Counted from the stretch's first letter, positions 26,718 to 35,830 are shown. The stretch is 64,000 nt of DNA from Streptomyces sp. DSM 15324 (GCF_001514285.1 NZ_KQ949032.1:346717-410716), one strand, 5' to 3'. Notes: generated by a model not told the origin, from the letters alone. Made by a program: numbers and translations.

Positions 26718-27257
26718 GTGCGCCCCATGTACGTACCCGTTCGTCTGGCCGCCACCGTCCTGGCCGTGACCGCCGCCGCCGGCTGCATGAGCGTGGGGAA
26801 CGACGCGGAGGGCCCGGTCAAGCCGTCGCACTCGGCGGGGCGGCACGGCGGCGCGGAGCCCGACGGCGGTCCGGCGGGGGTGGGCGGCGGCTACATGGGC
26901 GCCGTCGGCGGGGACGGCAAGCACGGGCACGGCAAGCACCGGGGCAAGCACGGGGCGAGCGCCTCCGCCTCCGCGAGCGCCTCGCCGTCCGCCGGTGCGA
27001 GCGCGTCGGCGCCGGCGGGCCCGGCCAAGCCGGGGCGGACGGTGCCGCCCGGCGAGCCCGCGCCGACGGACGCGCAGCCGACGGCGCCCGGCTCGCCCGC
27101 CCCCGAGCCGCCGGCGCCCTCCCCCGAGCCGCCGACCCCGGCGCCGGACCCGACGGTCGCGGAACCCTCGTCCTCCGCGCACGAGGAGACCGGCGGCGGA
27201 ACGGGCGCCCAGCTGCTCCAGCGGGAGCCGGCGCCGGAGGCGGGCGTGCCGGTGTAG
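26718..27257 (+). CDS. Small secreted lipoprotein, low complexity
   Basis: Protein of 179 residues. A signal peptide ends in the lipobox VTAAAGC, with Cys23 as the likely lipidation site. The mature part is low complexity: a His/Lys/Gly stretch (KHGHGKHRGKHG), an Ala-Ser run (ASASASASASPSAGASASA) and a long Pro-rich tail. GTG 26718 has GGAGG 7 nt upstream. Such proteins are typically extended, cell-envelope tethered and poorly conserved; the function is unknown. Confidence 0.75.
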   Translation: MRPMYVPVRLAATVLAVTAAAGCMSVGNDAEGPVKPSHSAGRHGGAEPDGGPAGVGGGYMGAVGGDGKHGHGKHRGKHGASASASASASPSAGASASAPAGPAKPGRTVPPGEPAPTDAQPTAPGSPAPEPPAPSPEPPTPAPDPTVAEPSSSAHEETGGGTGAQLLQREPAPEAGVPV

Positions 27258-27326
27258 TGCCGGGCGCGCCGCGCTGCGCCGCCGGGTGGCGTGACGAGGG
27301 TCTCCCCGGTGTTCCGGGGTCTTGAT

Positions 27327-27356
27327 TTGCCTTCGGTGGGGCAGGGTGCGTATGGT
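27327..27356 (+). promoter_or_regulatory. Candidate promoter of the DEAD-box helicase gene
   Basis: TTGCCT (27327-27332), an 18-nt spacer, then TATGGT (27351-27356), implying an mRNA leader of about 150 nt, as often seen for cold-regulated helicases. Prediction by pattern only. Confidence 0.4.
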
Positions 27357-27513
27357 GGTAGATCGTTTGATCCCATTTGCCCGGCGCCACCACAGAGCGC
27401 GCCGTGTGGCGCGTACTCTCCCTTGCCGTGGCGGACCGCATTGAGGCGGTCGTAATGCGAACACGGAGTTGACGGGCGCGTGCCGACGAGACTCCGGAAG
27501 GTTTCGCTTACGC

Positions 27514-29913
27514 ATGTCCATTTTCAGTGCCGATCACGCTGTCCTGTCTGAGGACACCCAGGCCGCCGAGGCCTCCCAGGCCGTCGAGAACGAGGCGCTC
27601 CAGGCGCTCGAGAACATCGGTGACGCCGACCTCGACAACGAGATCCTCGACATCGTCGAGGTGACCGACGAGATCGACGAGATCGACGAGGCCGACCAGG
27701 CCGACCAGGCCGACGAGACCACCGAGATCACCTTCGCCGCCCTGGGCCTGCCCGAGGGCGTCGTGCGCAAGCTCGCGCAGAACGGTGTGACGGTCCCCTT
27801 CCCGATCCAGGCCGCGACCATCCCGGACGCCCTGGCCGGCAAGGACATCCTCGGCCGCGGCCGCACCGGCTCCGGCAAGACCCTCTCCTTCGGTCTGCCG
27901 ACCCTGGCCACGCTGGCCGGCGGTCACACCCAGAAGCACAAGCCGCGCGCCGTCATCCTCACCCCCACCCGTGAGCTGGCGATGCAGGTCGCCGACGCGC
28001 TCCAGCCGTACGGCGACGTCCTCGGCCTGAAGATGAAGGTCGTCTGCGGCGGCACGTCCATGGGCAACCAGATCTACGCCCTGGAGCGCGGCGTCGACAT
28101 CCTCGTCGCCACCCCGGGCCGGCTGCGCGACATCATCAACCGCGGTGCCTGCTCCCTCGAGGACGTGCAGATCGCCGTCCTCGACGAGGCCGACCAGATG
28201 TCCGACCTGGGCTTCCTGCCCGAGGTGACGGAGCTGCTCGACCAGGTGCCGACCGGCGGCCAGCGCATGCTCTTCTCCGCGACCATGGAGAACGAGATCA
28301 AGACCCTCGTCGACCGCTACCTGAACAAGCCGGTCTCGCACGAGGTCGACGCCGCGCAGGGCGCCGTCACGACCATGTCCCACCACATCCTGATCGTGAA
28401 GCCCAAGGACAAGGCGCCGGTCACCGCCGCGATCGCCTCCCGCAAGGGCCGCACCATCATCTTCGTCCGCACCCAGCTGGGCGCCGACCGCGTCGCCGAG
28501 CAGCTGCGCGAGGCGGGCGTGAAGGCGGACGCGCTGCACGGCGGCATGACGCAGGGCGCGCGGACCCGCACCCTCGCCGACTTCAAGGACGGGTACGTGA
28601 ACGTCCTGGTCGCGACCGACGTCGCCGCCCGCGGCATCCACGTCGACGGCATCGACCTGGTCCTCAACGTCGACCCGGCCGGCGACCACAAGGACTACCT
28701 GCACCGGGCCGGCCGTACGGCGCGCGCCGGGCGCACGGGCACGGTCGTCTCGCTCTCCCTGCCGCACCAGCGCCGGCAGATCTTCCGGCTGATGGAGGAC
28801 GCGGGCGTCGACGCCGCGCGCCACATCATCCAGGGCGGTGCCGCCTTCGACCCGGAGGTCGCCGAGATCACCGGCGCCCGTTCGATGACCGAGGTCCAGG
28901 CCGAGTCCGCGGGCAACGCCGCCCAGCAGGCCGAGCGCGAGGTCGCCCACCTCACCAAGCAGCTGGAGCGGGCGCAGCGCCGTGCGAGCGAGCTGCGCGA
29001 GGAGGCGGACCGCCTGGTCGCCCGGGTCGCCCGCGAGCGCGGCGAGGACCCCGAGGCGGCGGTGGCCGAGGCGCAGGAGCAGGCCGAGGCCGAGGTGCAG
29101 GCGGCGGTCGAGGCGGCCTCCGTCCCCGAGCAGCCGGCCGCGCGTGACGTCGACCGGGCCGCGCGTGAGGAGCGCACGCCGTCCACGCCGTCGTACGAGC
29201 GCCGTGACAACCGTGACGAGCGGGGTGGCCGTTCCTTCGAGCGCCGCGACGACCGCGGTGGCTTCCGCCGTGACGACCGCGACAACCGCGGTGGTGGCTT
29301 CAACCGCGACAATCGCGGTGGCGGCTTCAACCGGGACAACCGCGACAACCGCGACCGTGACGACCGCGGCGGCCGTTCCTTCGAGCGCCGTGACAACCGT
29401 GACGAGCGGGGTGGCCGTTCCTTCGAGCGCCGCGACGACCGGGGCGGTTTCCGCCGTGACGACCGCGACAACCGCGGTGGTGGCTTCAACCGCGACAACC
29501 GCGGTGGCGGCTTCAACCGGGACAACCGCGACCGTGACGAGCGCGGCGGCCGTTCCTTCGAGCGCCGTGACGACCGGGGCGGTTTCCGCCGTGAGGACCG
29601 CGACAACCGTGGTGGCGGCTTCAACCGGGACAACCGCGACCGTGACGAGCGCGGCGGCCGTTCCTTCGAGCGCCGCGACGACCGGGGCTTCGAGCGCCGT
29701 GACGACCGTGGCGGTTTCCGCCGCGACGACCGTGCCGGTCACCGTGGCAGCGACCGCCCGTTCAACCGCGACCGCCGCGACGACCGCCCGGGCTTCCGCT
29801 CCGGCGGCCACGACCGCCCGTTCGGCCGCCGTGACGACCACCGCGGTGACCACCGTGGCAGCGGCTCGTTCGGCCGCCGCGACGACAAGCCGCGCTGGAA
29901 GCGCAACGGCTGA
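27514..29913 (+). CDS. DEAD-box RNA helicase with RG/RD-rich tail
   Basis: RNA helicase of 799 residues. An acidic N-terminal extension (about 1-75: TDEIDEIDEADQADQADE) precedes the core. Motifs are the Q-motif region VPFPIQAATIPDALAGKD, Walker A GRTGSGKT, PTRELAMQVA, TPGRLRDII, DEAD in VLDEADQMSDLG, SAT in FSATMEN, and HRAGRTARAGRTG. After a coiled-coil region (about 465-545) comes a tail of about 235 residues built of DDRGGFRRDDRDNRGGGF-like units, a disordered RNA-binding and possibly condensate-forming segment. RhlE/DeaD-like; likely roles are ribosome assembly or cold-stress RNA remodelling. ATG 27514 has GGAAGG 13 nt upstream. Confidence 0.93.
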   Translation: MSIFSADHAVLSEDTQAAEASQAVENEALQALENIGDADLDNEILDIVEVTDEIDEIDEADQADQADETTEITFAALGLPEGVVRKLAQNGVTVPFPIQAATIPDALAGKDILGRGRTGSGKTLSFGLPTLATLAGGHTQKHKPRAVILTPTRELAMQVADALQPYGDVLGLKMKVVCGGTSMGNQIYALERGVDILVATPGRLRDIINRGACSLEDVQIAVLDEADQMSDLGFLPEVTELLDQVPTGGQRMLFSATMENEIKTLVDRYLNKPVSHEVDAAQGAVTTMSHHILIVKPKDKAPVTAAIASRKGRTIIFVRTQLGADRVAEQLREAGVKADALHGGMTQGARTRTLADFKDGYVNVLVATDVAARGIHVDGIDLVLNVDPAGDHKDYLHRAGRTARAGRTGTVVSLSLPHQRRQIFRLMEDAGVDAARHIIQGGAAFDPEVAEITGARSMTEVQAESAGNAAQQAEREVAHLTKQLERAQRRASELREEADRLVARVARERGEDPEAAVAEAQEQAEAEVQAAVEAASVPEQPAARDVDRAAREERTPSTPSYERRDNRDERGGRSFERRDDRGGFRRDDRDNRGGGFNRDNRGGGFNRDNRDNRDRDDRGGRSFERRDNRDERGGRSFERRDDRGGFRRDDRDNRGGGFNRDNRGGGFNRDNRDRDERGGRSFERRDDRGGFRREDRDNRGGGFNRDNRDRDERGGRSFERRDDRGFERRDDRGGFRRDDRAGHRGSDRPFNRDRRDDRPGFRSGGHDRPFGRRDDHRGDHRGSGSFGRRDDKPRWKRNG
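29209..29730 (+). repeat. Internal repeats coding for the RG-rich tail
   Basis: Long imperfect DNA duplications within the helicase gene. The block coding RGGRSFERRDDRGGFRRDDR followed by DNRGGGFNRDN units recurs at about 29221, 29409, 29547 and 29655. This makes the tail prone to length variation between strains. Confidence 0.75.
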
Positions 29914-29936
29914 CGCAGCCCCGTAGCCGGCTGACC

Positions 29937-29973
29937 GAAGGGCCCGTACGACTCACCGTCGTACGGGCCCTTC
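29937..29973 (+). terminator. Terminator after the DEAD-box helicase gene
   Basis: Perfect 16-bp hairpin (29937-29952 with 29958-29973, 5-nt loop) 24 nt after the stop. Confidence 0.85.
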
Positions 29974-30012
29974 CGGCATCCCGGCCCGACGACCGCACTT
30001 TTCAGCCAAGTT

Positions 30013-30026
30013 GTGACGTGTGTCAC
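30013..30026. promoter_or_regulatory. Crp-like site upstream of the amino-acid permease
   Basis: GTGACGTGTGTCAC fits GTG-N6-GNCAC and lies 27 nt before the permease start. Consensus match only. Confidence 0.3.
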
Positions 30027-30053
30027 GCCCTCCGGGCGGGCATTGCTGGGGGC

Positions 30054-31577
30054 ATGACAGATGTAGGCACAGGCGGCGGCCTCTCGGACGAGGAGCGGCT
30101 GGCCCAGCTCGGTTACACGCAGGTTCTCGCCCGCCGCATGTCGGCGTTCTCCAACTACGCGGTCTCCTTCACGATCATCTCCGTCCTCTCCGGCTGTCTG
30201 ACCCTCTACCTCTTCGGGATGAACACCGGCGGCCCCGCGGTGATCACCTGGGGCTGGGTGGCCGTGGGTCTCATGACGCTCTTCGTGGGTCTGTCGATGG
30301 CCGAGATCTGTTCGGCGTACCCCACCTCCGCGGGCCTGTACTTCTGGGCCCACCGCCTCGCCCCGCCGCGCACGGCCGCCGCGTGGGCGTGGTTCACGGG
30401 CTGGTTCAACGTGCTGGGCCAGGTCGCGGTGACCGCGGGCATCGACTTCGGCGCTGCGTCCTTCCTCGGGGCGTACCTCGACCTCCAGTTCGGCTTCGAG
30501 GTGACGCCGGGGCGCACGGTCCTGCTGTTCGCCGGGATCCTGCTCCTGCACGCTCTGCTGAACACCTTCGGCGTGCGGATCGTCGCGCTGCTGAACAGCG
30601 TCAGCGTGTGGTGGCACGTGCTCGGCGTCGCGGTGATCGTCGGCGCCCTGGCCTTCGTACCGGACCACCACCAATCCGCGTCCTTCGTGTTCGGCGAGTT
30701 CGTCAACCACACGGGCTGGGGCAGCGGTGTCTACGTGGTGCTGCTCGGCCTCCTGATGGCCCAGTACACCTTCACCGGCTACGACGCCTCGGCCCATATG
30801 ACCGAGGAGACGCACGACGCCGCCACGGCCGGTCCCAAGGGCATCGTCCAGTCGATCTGGACCTCCTGGATCGCCGGCTTCGTCCTCCTGCTCGGCTTCA
30901 CCTTCGCCATCCAGTCCTACGACGGCGCGCGCAACTCCCCGACCGGCGCACCGCCCGCCCAGATCCTCCTCGACGCGCTCGGCGCCACGGCGGGCAAGCT
31001 GCTGCTCCTGGTGGTGATCGGCGCCCAGCTCTTCTGCGGCATGGCCTCGGTCACCGCCAACAGCCGCATGATCTACGCCTTTTCGCGGGACGGCGCGCTG
31101 CCCTGGTCGCACGTCTGGCACACGGTCAGCCCGCGCACCCGGACGCCGGTTGCGGCGGTCTGGCTGGCGGCGGGCGGCGCGCTCGTCCTCGGCCTGCCGT
31201 ACCTGATCAACGTCACGGCCTACGCGGCGGTCACGTCCATCGCGGTGATCGGCCTCTACATCGCCTACGTCATCCCCACGCTGCTGAGGGTCCGCAAGGG
31301 CGCGGCCTTCGAGCGGGGGCCCTGGCATCTGGGCCGCTGGTCGGAGGCGATCGGCGTGGTGTCGGTGGCGTGGGTCGCGGTGATCACCGTGCTGTTCATG
31401 CTGCCGCAGGTCTCCCCGGTCACCTGGGAGACCTTCAACTACGCCCCGGTCGCCGTCCTGGTCGTCCTCGGTTTCGCGGGCGGGTGGTGGCTGGTTTCCG
31501 CCCGCAACTGGTTCCTCGACCCCGCCCACGAGCGGACCGCCGCGCGCGAGGCGGCCCGGGCCGGAAAGACCCCCTGA
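30054..31577 (+). CDS. APC-superfamily amino-acid permease
   Basis: Membrane transporter of 507 residues with about 12 hydrophobic spans. The N-terminal signature is RMSAFSNYAVSFTIISVLSG followed by GMNTGGPAVITWGWV, and SAYPTSAGLYFWAHRLAPP forms the conserved region of the amino acid/choline (ACT, GabP/BAT1-like) group. AQYTFTGYDASAHMTEETHDA is the second family block. Probably imports GABA, choline or another amino acid by proton symport. ATG 30054 has GGGGGC upstream. It is followed by tRNA-Lys. Confidence 0.9.
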   Translation: MTDVGTGGGLSDEERLAQLGYTQVLARRMSAFSNYAVSFTIISVLSGCLTLYLFGMNTGGPAVITWGWVAVGLMTLFVGLSMAEICSAYPTSAGLYFWAHRLAPPRTAAAWAWFTGWFNVLGQVAVTAGIDFGAASFLGAYLDLQFGFEVTPGRTVLLFAGILLLHALLNTFGVRIVALLNSVSVWWHVLGVAVIVGALAFVPDHHQSASFVFGEFVNHTGWGSGVYVVLLGLLMAQYTFTGYDASAHMTEETHDAATAGPKGIVQSIWTSWIAGFVLLLGFTFAIQSYDGARNSPTGAPPAQILLDALGATAGKLLLLVVIGAQLFCGMASVTANSRMIYAFSRDGALPWSHVWHTVSPRTRTPVAAVWLAAGGALVLGLPYLINVTAYAAVTSIAVIGLYIAYVIPTLLRVRKGAAFERGPWHLGRWSEAIGVVSVAWVAVITVLFMLPQVSPVTWETFNYAPVAVLVVLGFAGGWWLVSARNWFLDPAHERTAAREAARAGKTP

Positions 31578-31681
31578 CCGGCCGATCCTCGCCGGTTCCC
31601 GCCCCGCGGCGCGGCCGTGTCCCCGATACCCGATCGGAGACACGGCCGGGTCCGGCTATGCTCGGGGAGGCAACATCGCCT

Positions 31682-31754
31682 GGGCCCTTAGCTCAATTGG
31701 CAGAGCAGTGGACTTTTAATCCATTGGTTGTGGGTTCGAGTCCCACAGGGCCTA
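31682..31754 (+). tRNA. tRNA-Lys(TTT)
   Basis: Acceptor GGGCCCT paired with AGGGCCT (G1-U72 end pair), anticodon stem GTGGA/TCCAT with loop CTTTTAA (anticodon TTT), T-arm GTGGGTTCGAGTCCCAC, discriminator A, no encoded CCA. Its 3' 26 nt are the left attachment core of the island that follows. Confidence 0.95.
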
Positions 31755-31791
31755 CCGGTGGTGGGGTGGGGGATATCGCCTCTGACCTGCT

Positions 31792-31833
31792 AAGCAGCGC
31801 CTGAGTCGGCTTCGGTCGGGTCGGGCGCTGCTT
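31792..31833 (+). terminator. Terminator of tRNA-Lys (island copy)
   Basis: Ten-bp stem (31792-31801 with 31824-31833) followed by CGTTTTC. It corresponds to the hairpin at 36416-36453 beyond the right repeat, in a diverged form. Confidence 0.7.
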
Positions 31834-31847
31834 CGTTTTCAGGCCCG

Positions 31848-31870
31848 TGCGTGAGCGATGCGTGAGCGGA
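31848..31870 (+). repeat. 23-bp island-end repeat, left copy
   Basis: Exact match to 36208-36230; itself built of two GCGTGAGCG-type halves. From here to the first island gene at 32237 (about 370 bp) no gene could be supported. Confidence 0.75.
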
Positions 31871-32236
31871 TGGGCCCGTGGCCCTGCGGAACGTGCTTGG
31901 GCCCGGCGGCGGTGGATACCCCGTAGGTATGGGGTCAAGCAGAGTGCCCCACGAGTGGGCCGACTGCCGCGGATGTCTCCACGGACCCCTTCGGCAGGCG
32001 GTGCGCTCGGCTCGGATGAGTCTGGCCGGCGCCACATTCCCGGTTGCCGGCGACGTACCGTGAAAGGACCGAGGGCGTCACGCACTCCGACTCTCCTGTC
32101 GGGTCGTCCTCGGCGAGAGACGAAATCCCGGGCCGCCCCGGCGGACGGTGCGGAGACGGGTCGGCATCATGGCCACCGCGATCACAGCAACTCCACGAAC
32201 CTTCCTGGATATCGCGTTTCCCTGCCGAGGGGCGGC

Positions 32237-33193
32237 GTGACGGTCGTGCAGCGGCTGGACATCCACCGGCGTGACCGGGGAGAGCGGGCCCTCGTCACGC
32301 TCGTCGGCGCGATCGGACCCGCCACGGCCCCCCTGTTGCGGGCCGCGCTGGAGCAGTGCCTGCGCGACGGCGTGACCGGCATCGACGTCGATCTCACCAC
32401 CGTCGGCTTCTGCGACTCCCAGGGCCTGGACGTCTTCCTGACGGTGTCGCAACACGCGGACCGGGCGCACGCCTTCGTGCGGCTGCACCATCCGTGCGCC
32501 CAGATCACCCGACTTCTCGCCGTCACCGGCTCCGCCTCCCTGCTCAGTGAGGTGCCGGGTGCGTCTCCGTCGGCCGACGAGGAGCAGGGCGGCGGCGGCC
32601 CGGTCAGTACCTCTGTAGTGAAGGACGGGATCCGTCTCCGCCGCCTGACCCGCTGGCAGGCGGAGGACCTGAGCGAGGACATCGCCGACCTGGCCGTGGA
32701 ACCCGTCGCGGGCTTGTCAGCGAGCGCGGACCGGGAGCGGGGCGACTTCTTGGGGCGGCTTGCCGTCACCGCCCGACGGCCCGGCTTCGCGTTGCTGGTC
32801 GCCGAAACGACGGTGCTGGTGGGGTGCGCCTTCGGATTCCCGGTGGGTCCCGGTACCCGCTCGGAGCGGGGGTTGCAGGAGAGCGTCCAGCGGCTCACCG
32901 GCTGTGCCCGGTTCCTGCTCCTCACCCAGGTCGTGGCGCATCATCACGCCCAGCGCCGAGACATCGGTCGCCGTCTGCAACAGCGGCTGCTGGCCGACCG
33001 GCGCACCGCGCTCGGAGTCGCCCTGATCCGTCCGGCAGACCAGGCCGGCCAGGCCGCCTTCGAGTCCTGGGGCTGGCGAAATTGCGGAGAGATGGTGGGG
33101 CTGCCCGGTCTGGGCGCACCCTGCGTGCTGGTCCTCTTCCCGGAGAACGCGCCTGTACCGGCGCCTCCGGCCTCGGGCCCAGGCCGGGCGTAG
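32237..33193 (+). CDS. STAS domain fused to GNAT acetyltransferase-like domain
   Basis: Protein of 318 residues. Residues 1-105 form a STAS (anti-sigma-factor antagonist) domain with the DSxGL phosphorylation loop as FCDSQGLDVF; Ser61 is the expected phospho-site. Residues about 130-310 resemble a GNAT fold: FALLVAETTVLVGCAFG (strands 2-3), then RRDIGRRLQQRLLADR in place of the acetyl-CoA loop, and AFESWGWRNCGEMVGLPG as the C-terminal GNAT signature. GTG 32237 has GAGGGG 4 nt upstream. It lies first in the island, upstream of a SpoIIE-type phosphatase that could act on Ser61. The acetyl-CoA loop is imperfect, so catalysis is uncertain. Confidence 0.75.
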   Translation: MTVVQRLDIHRRDRGERALVTLVGAIGPATAPLLRAALEQCLRDGVTGIDVDLTTVGFCDSQGLDVFLTVSQHADRAHAFVRLHHPCAQITRLLAVTGSASLLSEVPGASPSADEEQGGGGPVSTSVVKDGIRLRRLTRWQAEDLSEDIADLAVEPVAGLSASADRERGDFLGRLAVTARRPGFALLVAETTVLVGCAFGFPVGPGTRSERGLQESVQRLTGCARFLLLTQVVAHHHAQRRDIGRRLQQRLLADRRTALGVALIRPADQAGQAAFESWGWRNCGEMVGLPGLGAPCVLVLFPENAPVPAPPASGPGRA

Positions 33194-33297
33194 CCTGGGA
33201 GGCACCGAGAGCATGTCGGGCGCACCATCTGGCGGCGCCGTTCCCGGCGAGTGACGAACGAGGGCAGCGCCTTCACTGCCCGGGACGGGACCGCACG

Positions 33298-33798
33298 ATG
33301 GACGCCCTCACACCGCCCGCCGACGGTACGCCACCGGATGACGAGCACACGTACCGGATGCCGCTGGCGCGGCTGAGCCTCACCCCGCAGTCCAGCCACG
33401 GCCCGCTCGACGGAGCATGGTGGCCGCGCTGTGACGTCCTGGAGCTGGAGTTGCCCGCCCTCGTGGGCTCGTTGGACCCCGGCCACGGTACGGTCACCCG
33501 CGTCACGGTGGGGACCGCCGCGTGGCCCGACGCCCCGGGAACGGTGTTGGCGCCCGATCACGTGATCGAGGTCGTCCTGAGCGACACCGCCGCCGAAGCG
33601 CATGCCATCACCCTCGAGTGCGGCACCGTGGGGCGCTGGGAGCTGCTGGTCATCTCGCCGGACGAGCCGGCGGGAACGGCCGGTCGGCTGCTGACGGCCG
33701 CCGCCGATCCCTGGAACACGCAGTCGGCTCAGCGCATCCTCGCCCGAGTCGAGGACGGCCTCGGCCAGGAGAGCGGCAGGCAGCGGAACGGCCCATGA
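33298..33798 (+). CDS. DUF5994 family protein, copy 1
   Basis: Soluble protein of 166 residues with the family block RLSLTPQSSHGPLDGAWWPR and LELELPALVGSL, and later WELLVISPDEPAG with AAADPWNTQSAQRIL. This family is common in Streptomyces next to STAS, SpoIIE and stress genes, but has no known function. ATG 33298 preceded by GGGA. Same strand as, and between, the STAS-GNAT fusion and the phosphatase; a second, diverged member lies convergent at 35105-35587. Confidence 0.75.
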   Translation: MDALTPPADGTPPDDEHTYRMPLARLSLTPQSSHGPLDGAWWPRCDVLELELPALVGSLDPGHGTVTRVTVGTAAWPDAPGTVLAPDHVIEVVLSDTAAEAHAITLECGTVGRWELLVISPDEPAGTAGRLLTAAADPWNTQSAQRILARVEDGLGQESGRQRNGP

Positions 33799-33872
33799 TG
33801 GACTGATGGGACAGGCAGTTCTTTCGTCGGCCACCGCCGCCCGTGTCCGCGCGGATCACGTCGGGTGAGCGG

Positions 33873-35066
33873 ATGACGGCCGAACCGCGCGCGGACCGCT
33901 CCGAGAGCTTCGGGGAAGCGCTCCTGGGGGCGGTTCTCGATCGCGCGCACGAGCTTCCGCCCCACCTTGTCGGCCCACTGGTCGCCGACGTGATGGAGCG
34001 GCTGGGGGGCCGCCGTCCGCAGATCCTGCTGCAGGACTACGGTCAGCTACTGCTCGTACCCCTGCCCGGTGAGGGCCTCGCGGGCGGGGACCCCCAGGTG
34101 ATCGACGATTCCGCCGCGGGCCGCTGCTTTCTCGGTGCGCTGCCCGTCGAGCTGCCCGCGGGCGACGGCGTACGCGTTCACCTGCCGCTGCTCGACGGCG
34201 GCGACCAGGTGGGCGTCATGGCCGTGACGCTGGACCGGGTCGATGATGACGACCGCCGCATGCTGCGCCGGCTCTCCGCTCTGGTGGCCGACCTGCTGGT
34301 GACCAAGCACGGATATTCCGACCTGTTCTTCCGTATCCGACGCCGTGAACCGATGAGTGTGGCCGCCGAGATCCAGTGGGCGCTGCTGCCGCCCCTGGCC
34401 ATGATCATGCCGCGCGTCGCCCTGGCCGGAGTCCTGGAGCCCGCGTACGACGTGGCGGGGGACAGCTTCGACTACGCGCTCAACGGTGACGTCCTCCACC
34501 TGGCCATGATCGACGCGATGGGGCACGGCCTCGGCGCGGCCACCATGGCCACGGTCGCCATCGGCGCCTACCGCTACGCCCGCCGCCTGAGTACCAGCCT
34601 GGCAGAGATCTACGCCTTCATGGACGACGCCGTGGCGAAGCAGTTCGGCGCCGACCACTTCGTCACCGCGCAGATGATGCGGCTGGACACGACGACGGGC
34701 CAGCTGCAGTGGGTCAACGCCGGCCACCCCACGCCGATACTCGTCCGCGACCACCGTGTCACGGGCCGACTGGTCGGCCCGACGACTCTCCCGGTGGGCC
34801 TTGGCGGCGCGGAGCCGGAGGTAAGTGTGCTGGGGTTGGAACGGGGGGACCGCGTCCTGTGCTTCACCGACGGGCTGATCGAGGAGCACGCGGCGGGCGA
34901 GGAGCAGTTCGGGGAGGAGCAGCTGATCGACTGGGTGAACGGGCTGGAGAGAACCGGCCGCGGGGTCCGGGCGGTGGCGCGTGCCCTGTCGCACACGCTC
35001 AAACGGGCGCGGGGCGGACGGACCACGGACGACGCGACGCTGCTCCTGGTGGAGTGGCGCGGCTGA
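33873..35066 (+). CDS. SpoIIE-type PP2C phosphatase with N-terminal sensor domain
   Basis: Serine/threonine phosphatase of the PPM/SpoIIE class, 397 residues. Residues about 1-160 look like a GAF-type sensor (HVDLPLLDGGDQVGVMAVTL-like region, predicted mixed alpha/beta). The catalytic half has VAEIQWALLPP, the metal-binding DVAGDSFDY, MIDAMGHGLGAA, WVNAGHPTPILV, LCFTDGLIEE and TTDDATLLLVEW. All metal-ligand aspartates are present, so it should be active. Start uncertain: ATG 33873 (chosen, GGTGAG nearby) or GTG 33843. In partner-switching systems such enzymes dephosphorylate STAS proteins, and a STAS protein is encoded two genes upstream. Confidence 0.85.
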   Translation: MTAEPRADRSESFGEALLGAVLDRAHELPPHLVGPLVADVMERLGGRRPQILLQDYGQLLLVPLPGEGLAGGDPQVIDDSAAGRCFLGALPVELPAGDGVRVHLPLLDGGDQVGVMAVTLDRVDDDDRRMLRRLSALVADLLVTKHGYSDLFFRIRRREPMSVAAEIQWALLPPLAMIMPRVALAGVLEPAYDVAGDSFDYALNGDVLHLAMIDAMGHGLGAATMATVAIGAYRYARRLSTSLAEIYAFMDDAVAKQFGADHFVTAQMMRLDTTTGQLQWVNAGHPTPILVRDHRVTGRLVGPTTLPVGLGGAEPEVSVLGLERGDRVLCFTDGLIEEHAAGEEQFGEEQLIDWVNGLERTGRGVRAVARALSHTLKRARGGRTTDDATLLLVEWRG

Positions 35067-35104
35067 CCGGACCACCGGGTCTGCCCCGCCCGCGGGGCGA
35101 CTCA

Positions 35105-35587
35105 TCAGCCCGACGCCGTCTGTCCGCCTCCCGTATCGATGAGGATCTGCTCCGCAGAACTGACATTGCCGGCCAGGACGGCCTGGGCCATCGCCGCGTG
35201 AGCGGCCTCGGGTGTCGCCTCCGGCGGGATCACCAGCAGTGAGAAGTGGTCCCTGTCTCCCCGGGTGATCAAGATGGTGTCATCACCCACCGGGAAGGAG
35301 TCCACGTGCACCACCCGGTCGTCGATGACGATCCGTGTCGGGAGCCTCTTCCAGGCCGTGGCGTCCAGCCCGATCCGGCTCAGGGGGCCGAGGTGCTCCG
35401 TGAGCGCGTCCAGCAGTGCCGGCAACTCCGCACCGATGTCATGGGACTTCGGCCACCACGCCCCGTCGAGAACCCCTTCGCGCGATGCCGTCGTCTCCAG
35501 CCGGAGCAGTGCACACCCGGGCAGTACCGCCTGCCGGATGCCGCTCGGCAGATGCCGGGGACCAGGGGATGTGTCGGAGTCGGTCAT
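35105..35587 (-). CDS. DUF5994 family protein, copy 2
   Basis: Protein of 160 residues, convergent with the phosphatase gene (38 nt between stops). The DUF5994 core is ALLRLETTASREGVLDGAWW followed by PKSHDIGAELPALLDALTEH, then ITRGDRDHFSLLVIPPEATP. ATG 35587 is preceded by GGTGG 5 nt upstream; GTG 35596 is an alternative. It is about one-third identical to copy 1 by eye, so the two are old paralogues and not a recent duplication. Confidence 0.75.
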   Translation of the reverse strand: MTDSDTSPGPRHLPSGIRQAVLPGCALLRLETTASREGVLDGAWWPKSHDIGAELPALLDALTEHLGPLSRIGLDATAWKRLPTRIVIDDRVVHVDSFPVGDDTILITRGDRDHFSLLVIPPEATPEAAHAAMAQAVLAGNVSSAEQILIDTGGGQTASG

Positions 35588-35830
35588 GAGGACCACCCGT
35601 TCGGGATCCGGCAGCGAACACGGGACGCGCCTCGCCTCTGATGCCTATGACCACGCTACTCCCCATCGAAACCCCGAGCACCGGCGCCGCCGGGCTCCTG
35701 TACAGCGAGAGGAAGCCGCTTGAGGAGCTGCACAGCGGGGCACCCGGACGGCCTAGGCTGTGAGCGAGGCCGCAGGGTCGGCTGCCCGTCGGCATCAGCG
35801 GCTTCGGAGACCAGCCTGAGAGCGCCAGCC

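Noticed and set aside
27508..29853. 781-codon frame antisense to the DEAD-box helicase
   Set aside because: Shadow of the real gene; made of Val/Ala/Thr repeats derived from the RG-coding repeats.
31847..32236. N-terminal extension of the STAS-GNAT protein by 130 residues
   Set aside because: The extension is Arg/Pro-rich without a domain, overlaps the island end repeat, and a GTG with Shine-Dalgarno at 32237 starts exactly at the STAS fold.
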